Assembly (NCBI GenBank): GCA_034437515.1 | Contig: DAOTTX010000369.1 | Location: 1-48,563, forward strand | DNA from: DAOTTX01 sp034437515 | GTDB taxonomy: Bacteria > Chloroflexota > Anaerolineae > Aggregatilineales > Phototrophicaceae | Length of the DNA: 48,563 bases | Direction: 5' to 3' | Part shown: positions 32,238-40,780 of the stretch, one piece after another | How the letters are laid out: each line of letters begins with the position of its first letter | Numbering within the stretch: position 1 is the first letter of the stretch | Made by a program: the position numbers and the translations under genes | The notes under the pieces: model-generated | Seen by the model: only the letters and a program-made list of their open reading frames with translations | Told to the model about the DNA's origin: nothing | Database searches by the model: none

Positions 32238-33476
32238 ATGGCTGACTACGAATACATCATTCTTGGTGGTGGGGTCGTCGCAGGTTACGCCGTGCAGACA
32301 TTCGTCGAAAACGGCATCCAACCTGATACGCTGGCGCTCATCTCCGCTGATGATATGCTGCCCTATGAACGACCCGCCCTTTCAAAAGATTATCTCGACG
32401 GTGACGCAAACACCGACGATATTTTGATTAATGACGAAAACTTTTATCGTGATAATGGTATCGAGGTCTTCCTCAAAACGCGTGTGGAGCGCATCAACAC
32501 GATTGACCGCACCCTACACACCACCGCCGGCGACACCTTCAGCTTCGATAAGCTGTTGATCGCCACCGGCTCGAAGGTCAAAATGTTGGACATCCCCGGC
32601 GCTGACTCGAACGGCGTGGAATATCTGCGCTGGCTGGACGATTCCAGCGACATCCGAGGCCGCATCAATGCTGACACCCGTGCAGTTGTGCTCGGCGGCG
32701 GTTACATCGGGATGGAAACGGCGGCGGTACTGGCGGAAAACGACATCCCCGTGACAATGGTCTTCCCCAATGATCGTCTGATGGAAAGCCGCTTTATGAC
32801 GCCGGAAATCTCGGCGTTCTTCGAGCAGTATTATCGTGATCGTGGCGTAGAGATCATCACCGACGACCTGCCAGAGCGCATCGTCGCCGATGAGAACGAC
32901 CACGTCAAAGCGGTGATGTTGCAATCTGGCAAACGGCTGGATGCGAATCTGGTCATCGCCGGGATCGGTGTGGAGCCTGCCGACGATCTGTTTGAAGGCA
33001 CACAGCTTGAAATCGACGACGGTCTGCTGGTTGATGAATATCTGCAAACCAACCTCGACGGTATTTACGCTGCCGGGGACATCGCCAATTACTACGACAT
33101 GATCTTTGACAAGCGCCGCCGCATCGGGCATTGGGACATCGCCCGCAAACATGGGCAGTACGCCGCCCGTCGCATGATGGGTGCAGAAGAAAAGCCGTTT
33201 ACAACCGTGCCTTACTTCTTCTCTGACGTATTCGACCTCTCATATGAATTCTGGGGTGAAGCCACCGACGCCGACGAAGTCGTCTATCGCGGTGACATCA
33301 GCGCGGACGGTTTTAGCGCCTGGTGGATACGCAATGAGCGCCTGATCGGTGCCTTTGTGATGGATCGCCCCGACGACGAACGCGAAGCCGCCCAACAGTA
33401 TATCGCGGCGCGGACTCGCACATCTGCTAACATTTTGAAAAATGCTGACCCGATGATCCAGACGATCACAAGTTAA
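32238..33476 (+). CDS. FAD-dependent pyridine-nucleotide oxidoreductase (ferredoxin/MDHA-reductase type)
   Basis: 412 residues. FAD-binding start YIILGGGVVAGYAV, family block LPYERPALSKDYL, NAD-binding AVVLGGGYIGMETAAVLAEN, and the FAD-closing IYAAGDIANYY. The C-terminal VPYFFSDVFDLSYEFWGEA is the domain found in putidaredoxin/rubredoxin reductases and plant monodehydroascorbate reductases. There is no CxxC disulfide, so not a thioredoxin-type enzyme. It likely passes electrons from NAD(P)H to an unknown acceptor. First gene of a three-gene unit with two small paralogues, 30 bases downstream. Confidence 0.9.
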   Translation: MADYEYIILGGGVVAGYAVQTFVENGIQPDTLALISADDMLPYERPALSKDYLDGDANTDDILINDENFYRDNGIEVFLKTRVERINTIDRTLHTTAGDTFSFDKLLIATGSKVKMLDIPGADSNGVEYLRWLDDSSDIRGRINADTRAVVLGGGYIGMETAAVLAENDIPVTMVFPNDRLMESRFMTPEISAFFEQYYRDRGVEIITDDLPERIVADENDHVKAVMLQSGKRLDANLVIAGIGVEPADDLFEGTQLEIDDGLLVDEYLQTNLDGIYAAGDIANYYDMIFDKRRRIGHWDIARKHGQYAARRMMGAEEKPFTTVPYFFSDVFDLSYEFWGEATDADEVVYRGDISADGFSAWWIRNERLIGAFVMDRPDDEREAAQQYIAARTRTSANILKNADPMIQTITS

Positions 33477-33506
33477 CGATTAGTCTCGCTAAGGAGGGAC
33501 ATTCTT

Positions 33507-33887
33507 ATGAAAACAATTGCCGGTGTATTTGGTAACCAGTCCGATTTAGGCAAGGCTCTAAATCATCTTGAGTCACACGACGCCATCGACGACGACAACA
33601 TCATCTTGCTGGGCAATGTCGATGTCGACGCCGACGACCGCCTGACCGAAAAGCGTGTCGCCCCGGTCGGCGCGTCCAGCAGTATGCCGGGCACGGCGGT
33701 CACCCCGATGCGACCCAAAGAGGTCTTTGAGCAGATCGACGTTTCTGACGAAGAAGAAGCTTTCTATACCCGCACGGCTTCTGGTAATGCGTCGGTGATC
33801 TTCGTCAAGGTGGATGATCCGCTAGAAGGCGAAGTGCATAAGGCCTTTGAGGACTGCAACGCCACCCGCGTCACCACGTTAGATTAG
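33507..33887 (+). CDS. Small acidic YflT/DUF1269-like protein, paralogue 1
   Basis: 126 residues, acidic. Starts MKTIAGVFGNQSDLGKALNHLESHD, a ferredoxin-like beta-alpha start seen in YflT-type general stress proteins, and ends NATRVTTLD. The middle holds a Gly/Ser/Pro segment (about 50-70), then SDEEEAFYTRTASGNASVIFVKVDD. It shares start, end and mid-motif with the next gene. No catalytic residues. AAGGAGG precedes ATG 33507. Co-transcribed with the reductase upstream. Confidence 0.75.
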   Translation: MKTIAGVFGNQSDLGKALNHLESHDAIDDDNIILLGNVDVDADDRLTEKRVAPVGASSSMPGTAVTPMRPKEVFEQIDVSDEEEAFYTRTASGNASVIFVKVDDPLEGEVHKAFEDCNATRVTTLD

Positions 33888-33898
33888 GAGAAATATTC

Positions 33899-34306
33899 AT
33901 GACAAAAGTTGTAGGCATTTTTGACACAGAAGCCAAGATGGACGATGTGCTTGAAACGATCTTCGAGCACGATGTTGACGGTGACGACATCAGTATTCTA
34001 CGCAACGCTGGCGCTTATGGCGATAGCAGCGTAGAGCGTAGCGATGCCGCCGATATGCCGGTGTTCCCGGTAGCCGGGCAAACTACGCGGAACGGCATCT
34101 CTTATGCCGGCTCCGGTGCCGGGGCGGTCGCCTTCGAGGTTTCCAGCAATGAGATCGACCTCGAGGACGAGACAATGGCGTTCTACATGCGCAAAGCCGA
34201 CGACGGCGCGACGATCCTGTTCATCGACGCCGATGACTACGACACCGAGGTGCTGCGTTCGACGATGGAAGAACATAACGCCTCTCGCGTTGATGTGCTG
34301 GATTAG
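33899..34306 (+). CDS. Small acidic YflT/DUF1269-like protein, paralogue 2
   Basis: 135 residues, paralogue of the previous gene: MTKVVGIFDTEAKMDDVLETIFEHD at the start, DEMAFYMRKA-like (LEDETMAFYMRKADDGATILFID) in the middle, NASRVDVLD at the end. A Gly/Ala-rich stretch (SYAGSGAGAVAF) sits where YflT-type proteins have a membrane-glycine hinge. Strongly acidic, probably cytoplasmic. AGGAG precedes ATG 33899, 11 bases after the previous stop. Confidence 0.75.
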   Translation: MTKVVGIFDTEAKMDDVLETIFEHDVDGDDISILRNAGAYGDSSVERSDAADMPVFPVAGQTTRNGISYAGSGAGAVAFEVSSNEIDLEDETMAFYMRKADDGATILFIDADDYDTEVLRSTMEEHNASRVDVLD

Positions 34307-34335
34307 CCAGCGTAGAGACTCACAATTTAAACACG

Positions 34336-34365
34336 CCCCTTTTCCCCACCGGAATAGGGGTTTTT
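34336..34365 (+). terminator. Terminator of the reductase operon
   Basis: CCCC (34344-34347) and GGGG (34357-34360) pair around a short loop that includes CCGG, followed by TTTTT (34361-34365). Placed 30-60 bases after the second paralogue's stop. Confidence 0.7.
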
Positions 34366-34482
34366 GCTTTGCGTGGACGTTCCATATTTTCTGCTGAAAA
34401 TCGCTGGTTCTAACGTTTTCTGTGGTAGAGAAACCATCAGTTGCGTCCTTTATCTAAAGTAGCGGTGCGGGATACATCCATG

Positions 34483-35319
34483 CTACAACGCATCGGCATA
34501 GTCGATCAGGTACTGGTCGAATGTAATAGGCGGGCGTCCGGTGAGGGCTTCGACGTCCGGCGTGACCCGTGCGGTAAAGCCACTGCGCATATCCGCGTAA
34601 AGCCAGGCGAGCGTGTCGATCTCCGCTTGTGCGACACCCTGCGCCTGCTGCGCCTTGAGATCGTCCTCGACCGAGGGCGAGACATGTACCACCGGATGCC
34701 CGACCACCGCCGACAGCTTGGCGGCGATCTCCGTATGGCTAAGCGGCTCCGGCCCGGTAAGGGTGTAGGCGGTGTTTTCGTGTCCGCCGTGCAGCAAAAT
34801 CGGGACGGTGACGGCGGCGATGTCGCGCACATCGATATAACTGGTTTTCGCATCGCCGACTGGTAACACGATCTCGCCCTGTTCGATCATCGGGTGCATC
34901 CAGTCGTTGAAGTTTTGCATAAACCAGTTAGGGCGCAGCAGTGTGTAAGTCAGGCCGCTCGTCTCGATGTGTCGTTCGATCTGACGCATCGGGTCGGCGG
35001 GCTGGCGTTCTACCCCCATGCCGGACGAATACACAACATGCCGCACACCGAGTGACCGCGCCCGGTCGAGGAAGTTCATCACCTGTGGATGCAGGCGGGG
35101 CGTCCCCGGTGGCAGCAGTGTAAACAACCGTGTGATACCCTGCAATGCCGCGTCGAACGTTGCTGGTTGGGTGAAGTCCAGTGTGACGACTTCGCCGCCG
35201 CCGAGCATCCGCGCCTTTTCCGTGTTACGTGCGCCGATGCGAAAATCTGCACCGGTAGCGATCAGCCTACTGACAATCGCCTTGCCGACGTTGCCCGTCG
35301 CTGAGGTAACTAAAATCAT
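34483..35319 (-). CDS. NmrA/QorB-like NAD(P)-binding protein
   Basis: 278 residues, atypical short-chain dehydrogenase. Nucleotide loop LVTSATGNVGKAIV (G-x2-G-x2-G type) at the start, RHVVYSSGMGV in the middle and LLRPNWFMQNF, the N-W-F-M pattern of NmrA/QorB proteins. There is no YxxxK catalytic pair, so reductase activity is uncertain; relatives reduce quinones or sense redox. ATG 35319, 15 bases after the UbiA stop; last gene of the minus-strand operon from 39141. Confidence 0.87.
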   Translation of the reverse strand: MILVTSATGNVGKAIVSRLIATGADFRIGARNTEKARMLGGGEVVTLDFTQPATFDAALQGITRLFTLLPPGTPRLHPQVMNFLDRARSLGVRHVVYSSGMGVERQPADPMRQIERHIETSGLTYTLLRPNWFMQNFNDWMHPMIEQGEIVLPVGDAKTSYIDVRDIAAVTVPILLHGGHENTAYTLTGPEPLSHTEIAAKLSAVVGHPVVHVSPSVEDDLKAQQAQGVAQAEIDTLAWLYADMRSGFTARVTPDVEALTGRPPITFDQYLIDYADAL

Positions 35320-35334
35320 CCGTTTCTCTCCTTG

Positions 35335-36225
35335 CTATGCGACCAAAAACCAGCCGACGAGGTTCATCGTCAACATCGCCAGCATCGCCGCCACGCTGAA
35401 GAACGGTGTTTCTCGCCGGGTATAAAGCCACCCCGCCACCAGCACCAACGGCAACACAAACGCGCTCAGATGACAAACCAGTGCCGGCAGTACATGATCG
35501 CCATGAAAGCGCCAGACCAGCGCAAACGCGATCAGCGCGACGGCACCATAGATCAGGCGCAGGTATGGCACGGTTAACAGCGTTGCCAATGTGTACTTGC
35601 CGACCTGTGCATCGGCATGGCGGTCAGGCCAGGTGGTCGCCAACAGATTGAGAAACACCAGCAGTGCGAACGGCAGCGCCGCCAATACCGCATGAAAGTC
35701 GACCGTAGCCGTGACGGTCACGTAGCCGTAAACGGGTAGCGCGAGGCCACCCAGCAGCGCGTTATCCAACTCACCCCAGCCGCGCCACGCCAGCTTGAGC
35801 GGCGGCAGGCTGTACATCCAACCAAACACGGCGATAAATATCAGCAGCGCCAGCGCGACCGCATTCAACCGTAGCACGACCGCCAGCACCAGTCCGACCA
35901 CGCCCGCTGTTACCATCGCTTGTAATGCCAGCACACGCGGCACATCACCACGCGGCAGCACCCCGCTGCCGCCGGAAAATGGGGTGCGCGTGGTCAGCGC
36001 GTCGGTTTCGTGATCGGCGTACTCGTTGGCGTAATGCACCGACGCCGCCACCATCAAGATCGCCAGTAAACTCATTATGAGTGTTTGCGGGACTAGCAAA
36101 TAGCCGTGCGCCCGTGCGATCAACACGCCCCACGTATACACAAGCGCAATCGCCAGTAGTTGCAGCGGCCTTGCCATCCCCCACAGCGCGATTATTTGGC
36201 GGGTGCGGTGTGATCTTTCAGCCAT
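35335..36225 (-). CDS. UbiA-family prenyltransferase (MenA-like)
   Basis: 296 residues, about eight to nine membrane helices. First Asp-rich motif ANEYADHETDA (Asn67, Asp71, Asp75) and second motif TWPDRHADAQVGKYTLA (near residue 205) fit UbiA enzymes, closest in style to MenA (dihydroxynaphthoate prenyltransferase for menaquinone). Substrate not certain; no men genes nearby. Start ATG 36225 overlaps the Doc-2 gene by 34 bases; ATG 36177 is an alternative, but its only purine run lies directly against the start codon. Confidence 0.87.
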   Translation of the reverse strand: MAERSHRTRQIIALWGMARPLQLLAIALVYTWGVLIARAHGYLLVPQTLIMSLLAILMVAASVHYANEYADHETDALTTRTPFSGGSGVLPRGDVPRVLALQAMVTAGVVGLVLAVVLRLNAVALALLIFIAVFGWMYSLPPLKLAWRGWGELDNALLGGLALPVYGYVTVTATVDFHAVLAALPFALLVFLNLLATTWPDRHADAQVGKYTLATLLTVPYLRLIYGAVALIAFALVWRFHGDHVLPALVCHLSAFVLPLVLVAGWLYTRRETPFFSVAAMLAMLTMNLVGWFLVA

Positions 36226-36593
36226 GCGGCGATGTCCTCGACTTGCATCTCGTTGCGGGCGACTTTGAGCAGGAAGGACCTACATTCGGCCTCATCCCAT
36301 TGGGGCATGAGGCCGTTGCCGTGTAAAAAGCGCGTGACCGCCTCGCGGGCGGTGCGTTTGTTGCCATCGGCGAAGATGTGATCGTGTGCCAGCGAGTGCA
36401 TCAGCGCGGCGGCCTTATCCAGCAATGTGGGATAGGCAGCCTGCCCGAACATACGCACAAACGGACGCTGCATCGCCGCCTGTAGCAAGCGCCGGTCACG
36501 CACCAGTGGTTTATGACCGAGAATTTCCTCGTTGATCGTGTAGATCTCCGCTGCGGAGATATAATGCATCGAATCGTCAGACGGATCTGTCAT
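36192..36593 (-). CDS. Doc-type Fic-fold protein 2
   Basis: About 133 residues, all-alpha Fic/Doc fold. Motif HIFADGNKRTA (His72, Phe74, Asp76, Asn78, Lys79, Arg80). The Lys in place of the second Gly of Fic HPFxxGNGR is the Doc hallmark; Doc of phage P1 phosphorylates EF-Tu. No inhibitory (S/T)xxxE(G/N) helix in the protein. Alternative start at 36656 would run into Doc-1, so ATG 36593 is used. Four bases after Doc-1; overlaps UbiA. Confidence 0.85.
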   Translation of the reverse strand: MTDPSDDSMHYISAAEIYTINEEILGHKPLVRDRRLLQAAMQRPFVRMFGQAAYPTLLDKAAALMHSLAHDHIFADGNKRTAREAVTRFLHGNGLMPQWDEAECRSFLLKVARNEMQVEDIAAWLKDHTAPAK

Positions 36594-36597
36594 AGAG

Positions 36598-37005
36598 TCA
36601 CACTCGCAATTTTTCGACGTTCTGTTGCAGCCAATCGGTGATGCTTGCCAACTCATGTGCGCCGGTGGCGATGGCGAGGATCATCTCCAACGCCTGTGCC
36701 TGTGACCAGACCACACGGTAGCCGTTCAAGCGGAGGAACATCAACAGCGCGACGGTCGAAGTGCGCTTGTTGCCGTCCACGAAGGCGTGGTTGCGCGAGA
36801 GCGAATGGAAGAACGCCGCCGCCTTTTCGATGAGGGTGGGGTAGGCATCCGCGCCGAACGCGCTGGACTGCGGACGCAGCACCGCCGCCTCTAGCAGATC
36901 GACATCGCGTAGTTGGGATTGCGCCCCGATGATCTCCTCGTTGATGACAATCAGTTCGACCATGTTCAGGTAACGGGTTTTGGTCGTCTGCATGGGGTCA
37001 CTCAT
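36598..37005 (-). CDS. Doc-type Fic-fold protein 1
   Basis: 135 residues. Motif HAFVDGNKRTS (His73, Phe75, Asp77, Asn79, Lys80, Arg81), preceded by YPTLIEKAAAFFHSLSRNH as in death-on-curing proteins. Clearly homologous to Doc-2 downstream (shared INEEI, ADAYPTL/QAAYPTL, HSL). Doc toxins are normally neutralised by a small Phd-type antitoxin gene; none is adjacent. The ATG at 37005 overlaps the end of the WD40 gene by eight bases. Confidence 0.86.
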   Translation of the reverse strand: MSDPMQTTKTRYLNMVELIVINEEIIGAQSQLRDVDLLEAAVLRPQSSAFGADAYPTLIEKAAAFFHSLSRNHAFVDGNKRTSTVALLMFLRLNGYRVVWSQAQALEMILAIATGAHELASITDWLQQNVEKLRV

Positions 37006-38044
37006 CCGTCAGTGGCAGGCCGTAGAGCCGCACCAGATTGTCATCGCCGCCGATCGCCAACAGCGTGCCGTCCGGGCTGAAGGCGGCGGTGTTGACCGGC
37101 GCTGCTGTTTCGTCTAAGGTGACCAGCGGTGCGCCGAGGTCGCGCACATCCCACAACTGGACGACGCCGTCGGCGCTGGTGGTCGCCAGCAACTCACCGC
37201 TGGGATGAAAGGTCACATCCAGCAGTAGTGGTACGTTTTCGAGCAGGGTATTCTCTTCGATCAATACGGGATTTTCGAGGTCTTCCAGTGACCACAAGCG
37301 AATTTCACCCACATCGCTGACCGTGGCCAGCACATCCTCGACCGGGCTAAACGCGAGGCCGCTGATGATCCCGGCGGTGCCTTCGAGCGTGGTCAGGTCG
37401 CCGTCGGCATCCCATACAGAAACGTCCGTCGCCGGGAAGCCCGCCGAGGCCGCCAGCAGATCACCGGTCGTGTTGTAATCCACGCCGGTGACGCGCAGCG
37501 CGGTCAGTTCGTAAGTGTCGCGTGTGTCCCCGCTTGCCCGGTCGGTAATGACAACCGTCCCGTTGCCTACACCAACCGCGATCCGTTCGCCGTCGGGATG
37601 CAGCGCGATATGGTCGATCACACCGGGGTAGCCCTCGATGCGGTCGATTTCCTCGATCTCGCCGGGTTCATCCGATGGGAATTGCTGTGTGACCAACGCC
37701 CGTCCCCACGAGGCCGAGAGAATTTGAAAGTCGCCGCCCTCGGTTTCGGTGAACGTCACCGTTTTGGTGTAGGGCGCGTTAGGGTACGTCTCCGTGAGTT
37801 GCATGGCGCTGGCGACCTGCCACACCCGCAGCACGGAGTCGTCGCCACCGCTGGCGAGCAATTCGCTATCCGGGCTGAAGGCGACAGCGGTCACGCCTTC
37901 GATGTGCCCCGTCAGCACCGCCAGTTCGACGATCTGACCGGCGTTGTCGGGGGTGAGTATCGGGGAGTCATCAGGTTGGGCGTTCTGCACTGTGCCACCC
38001 GTGACGGCCAGAAACAAAACGATCAACAAATAAGTCAGACGCAT
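36998..38044 (-). CDS. Secreted WD40-repeat protein
   Basis: 348 residues. Signal peptide MRLTYLLIVLFLAVTGGTVQNA, then a beta-propeller of about six to seven WD40 blades; clearest are LTGHIEGVTAVAFSPDSELLASGGDDSVLRVWQ, LSGLAFSPVEDVLATVSDVGEIRLWSLE and TTSADGVVQLWDV. No catalytic motif; such propellers are binding scaffolds outside the cytoplasm. The stop overlaps Doc-1, and the start is two bases after the M24 peptidase stop. Confidence 0.87.
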   Translation of the reverse strand: MRLTYLLIVLFLAVTGGTVQNAQPDDSPILTPDNAGQIVELAVLTGHIEGVTAVAFSPDSELLASGGDDSVLRVWQVASAMQLTETYPNAPYTKTVTFTETEGGDFQILSASWGRALVTQQFPSDEPGEIEEIDRIEGYPGVIDHIALHPDGERIAVGVGNGTVVITDRASGDTRDTYELTALRVTGVDYNTTGDLLAASAGFPATDVSVWDADGDLTTLEGTAGIISGLAFSPVEDVLATVSDVGEIRLWSLEDLENPVLIEENTLLENVPLLLDVTFHPSGELLATTSADGVVQLWDVRDLGAPLVTLDETAAPVNTAAFSPDGTLLAIGGDDNLVRLYGLPLTDE

Positions 38045-38046
38045 AG

Positions 38047-39141
38047 CTAGGACACCGCCAACTGGCGCGGATACGAGGTCAGCACTTCGACGCCGTCCTC
38101 GGTGACGACCAGGTTATCTTCGATGCGCACGCCGCCTAACCCCTGCACGTAAATCCCCGGTTCGATGGTGAACACCATCCCCGGTTGCAGCACATCCTCG
38201 ACACCGCTGGCGATCTGCGGCAGTTCGTGACCTTCCAAGCCGAGGCCGTGCCCGGTGCGGTGGATGAAGTATTGCCCGTAACCCGCCGCTTCGATCACCC
38301 CACGCGCCGCCACATCAACCGCACCACAGGAGACGCCCGGCCCGGCAATGCGCTTCGCGGCTTCGTTGGCACGCAGCACCGTGTCATAGATTTGTTGCAT
38401 TTCTTTGCTGGGTGTTCCCAGGCAAAATGTGCGGGTGATGTCCGCCGGGTAACCGCCGATCTTGCCGCCGTAGTCGATCAACAGGAACTCGTCCGCGCCG
38501 AGTGCGCGGTCGCTGACCATGCCGTGTGGCAGGGCGCTGTTGGGGCCGGTTTGTACCAGCGGTGCGAAGGACTCGCCTTCCGTCCCGGCCTCTTGCAGCA
38601 GATGACTGAGTTTCTGCGCGATCTGTCGTTCGGTCATGCCCGTTTCGATGACGTTGAGCAGCGCGTCGAGGGCGCTTTCGCTGCGCTGGATGGCATCGCG
38701 TAGCGCGTTGACCTCGTCGGCGGTCTTGGTGGCGCGAATAGCCAGCAGGTCAGCGCCGATGTTGTGCAGGGTCGCGCTCCCCGCCTGCTGAAAGGCCAGG
38801 TACTCGAAAACGCGCATGGTCTGTCCGTCCACGCCGAGCCGGGTGTCTTTCAGGCCGAGTTCAGCGACCGCCGCGTCAAACGCGCCCGTGAAGCCGGTTT
38901 CGTCTTTCCATAGGAACGTCCGCGCTTGCAGGTCGGGGCGGTTGTTCAATTTGGGCATTTCCAGTTCTGGCATGATGAAGCTGAGGCCGTCCGCTGTGTG
39001 GATGGCGACCACCGGACGTTCGGAGAGGTGGAAGTGCAGCCCGGTGAAATATACCATGTTGGCTCCCGGCACCCAGGCGACCGCGTCCACGCCGTCGAGG
39101 TCAGCGAGCTGCGTCTGCCGGGATTTATAGTCAAAGTTCAT
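38047..39141 (-). CDS. M24-family metallopeptidase (Xaa-Pro type)
   Basis: 364 residues. N-terminal creatinase-like domain (1-130), then the pita-bread catalytic domain with metal ligands in order: LLIDYGG (Asp), ADITRTFCLG (Asp), HRTGHGLGLEGHE (His), FTIEPGIY (Glu) and VRIEDN (Glu). Likely cytoplasmic aminopeptidase P/prolidase-type; exact specificity unknown. ATG 39141. Leads a block in which neighbours are two bases apart or overlap. Confidence 0.93.
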   Translation of the reverse strand: MNFDYKSRQTQLADLDGVDAVAWVPGANMVYFTGLHFHLSERPVVAIHTADGLSFIMPELEMPKLNNRPDLQARTFLWKDETGFTGAFDAAVAELGLKDTRLGVDGQTMRVFEYLAFQQAGSATLHNIGADLLAIRATKTADEVNALRDAIQRSESALDALLNVIETGMTERQIAQKLSHLLQEAGTEGESFAPLVQTGPNSALPHGMVSDRALGADEFLLIDYGGKIGGYPADITRTFCLGTPSKEMQQIYDTVLRANEAAKRIAGPGVSCGAVDVAARGVIEAAGYGQYFIHRTGHGLGLEGHELPQIASGVEDVLQPGMVFTIEPGIYVQGLGGVRIEDNLVVTEDGVEVLTSYPRQLAVS

Positions 39142-39243
39142 TGCGTCCTCCGCTTGTTGATCGTTGTGAATCTATGCTGTATTGTCGTCCGGTGGATGCA
39201 GAATTTCAACAGGAATTAAAATGTCGGATTGCACGCACCGCGC

Positions 39244-39813
39244 CTATGGCGTCTCACGGTTGTCCCGCAGGTGCAAGTCGTTAAATTCTTCGCGGGTCAT
39301 GCCGTAGTGGATCAAATCGTGGAATTCCCCGCCGGTGTAGACCATGCGGCGCAAGCGCCCTTCCTGTACAAAGCCGAAGCGTTTGTGCAGGTGCGCAGAC
39401 CCGGTGTTGAACGAATAGACCTCGACGGTCACTTTCTGGTAGCGCAGTTCGAGGAAGAAGTAACGCAGCAGTAAGAAAATTGCCTCGGTCGCGTAGCCCT
39501 TGCGCTGATGCGCCGGTAGGATCGCCAACCCGTAGCTAAAAGTACCCGTGCGCTGGTCACAGTGATGGCTGTTGATCGTCCCGACTAGCACACCGTCGAG
39601 GGTTTCGATTTGCAACCGACAATCATGGGGGCTGGCGTCCTTTGTGGCTTCGTCCTGTGCCCACTGCTGCACCGCCACCGTCGATTGTGGGAACGGGACG
39701 AGGTAGGTGTTACGGGCGACGTCCGTCAGGCGAGTCCAGTCGTGATGTGTTTGCCAGTCGTCCGGCTCCACCGCACGCAGGCGGATTGACTTGCCTTCAA
39801 ATATGCTAGTCAT
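39244..39813 (-). CDS. GNAT-family N-acetyltransferase (RimJ/RimL type)
   Basis: 189 residues. IRLRAVEPDDWQTHHDW at the start, ILPAHQRKGYATEAIFLLLRYFF (acetyl-CoA loop Q/R-x-x-G-x-A) in the middle, then NTGSAHLHKRFGFVQEGRLR; all typical of RimJ/RimL/SpeG-like enzymes that acetylate amino groups. ATG 39813 overlaps the FAH stop by eight bases (ATGACTAG), which fixes the start. Confidence 0.9.
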   Translation of the reverse strand: MTSIFEGKSIRLRAVEPDDWQTHHDWTRLTDVARNTYLVPFPQSTVAVQQWAQDEATKDASPHDCRLQIETLDGVLVGTINSHHCDQRTGTFSYGLAILPAHQRKGYATEAIFLLLRYFFLELRYQKVTVEVYSFNTGSAHLHKRFGFVQEGRLRRMVYTGGEFHDLIHYGMTREEFNDLHLRDNRETP

Positions 39814-40642
39814 CAGACCATACCATGCAGGGATTGGTGAGGGTGCCAATCGGATCAATCGTCACACTGATCTCGTCACCGTCGTTGAGGAAGCGCGGCG
39901 GGGTCATGCCTTTGCCCACACCGGAGGGTGTGCCGGTCAGCAGCACGTCGCCCGGTTCCCAGGTGAAGGCCCGCGAGCAATGCGCGATCAACTGCGGGAT
40001 GTTGTAGATCATGTCGCCGGTGCTGCCGTTTTGCATCACCTCGCCGTTGACCGTCGTCTTGATCGTCAGGTTGTGCGGGTCGGGGACGGCGTCGGCGGTC
40101 AAGATGCAGGGGCCAAGCGGCGCGAACGTATCCAACCCTTTGGCGCGGGTCCACTGCCCATCGCCGGATTGCAAGTCACGGGCGCTGACGTCGTTGGCGA
40201 CCGTATAGCCGTAAACATGGTCCATCGCTTCCGCTTCGGGGATGTTCCAGCCGCCCAGCCCCAGCACAACCGCGAGTTCGCCTTCCCAATCGACCTGTTC
40301 GGTCAGCGTGGGGTGCCAGCAGATGAACTGACCATCGCCGATCACGCTGCTAGGGAACTTGGAGAACAGCAGCGGCTTTTCCGGTACGGTGTTACCGAGT
40401 TCGGCGGCGTGTGCGCCGTAGTTGCGCCCTACACAGATGATCTTGCCCGGTCGCAGCGGCGCACGCAGATAGACCGCGTCGCGCTTGATTTTCTTCCCGG
40501 CTTTCTCCGGCTTGACGCCATAAGCGATCAACGTGCTCAGGTCGCCCTGCCAGTTTTTCACCGGGGAGATCGCCCCGCCTTCTAAAATGCCCACTTGCGT
40601 GGCGGTTGGTTTGTCTTTTGGCGCATAGGTGACGAGTCGCAT
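39806..40642 (-). CDS. Fumarylacetoacetate hydrolase-family enzyme
   Basis: 278 residues. KIICVGRNYGAHAAE, metal-ligand ExE region DWEGELAVVLG, YTVANDVSARDLQ, WTRAKGLDTFAPLGP and VLLTGTPSGVG are all standard for the family, which includes acylpyruvate hydrolases and oxaloacetate tautomerases acting on 2-oxo acids. Exact substrate not deducible. ATG 40642; the downstream GNAT overlaps. Confidence 0.93.
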   Translation of the reverse strand: MRLVTYAPKDKPTATQVGILEGGAISPVKNWQGDLSTLIAYGVKPEKAGKKIKRDAVYLRAPLRPGKIICVGRNYGAHAAELGNTVPEKPLLFSKFPSSVIGDGQFICWHPTLTEQVDWEGELAVVLGLGGWNIPEAEAMDHVYGYTVANDVSARDLQSGDGQWTRAKGLDTFAPLGPCILTADAVPDPHNLTIKTTVNGEVMQNGSTGDMIYNIPQLIAHCSRAFTWEPGDVLLTGTPSGVGKGMTPPRFLNDGDEISVTIDPIGTLTNPCMVWSDD

Positions 40643-40780
40643 CGTCTATGTCCTTGATCGTCAACGTCTCTATTAATGGAGAAAATAAAACGGATTTAAA
40701 TGATTTTACTCACTTTTAAGCAACACAAAATCATTCAGGTTTGTTTTCATTTATCCATAAGTATAGACGCTGCGTGATTT

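Noticed and set aside
36594..36656. Longer start for Doc-2 at 36656
   Set aside because: Would overlap Doc-1 by 59 bases and adds a non-homologous leader; the Doc fold begins after ATG 36593.
36192..37005. Classical AMPylating Fic proteins
   Set aside because: The motifs read DGNKR, the Doc type, not the Fic HPFxxGNGR signature.
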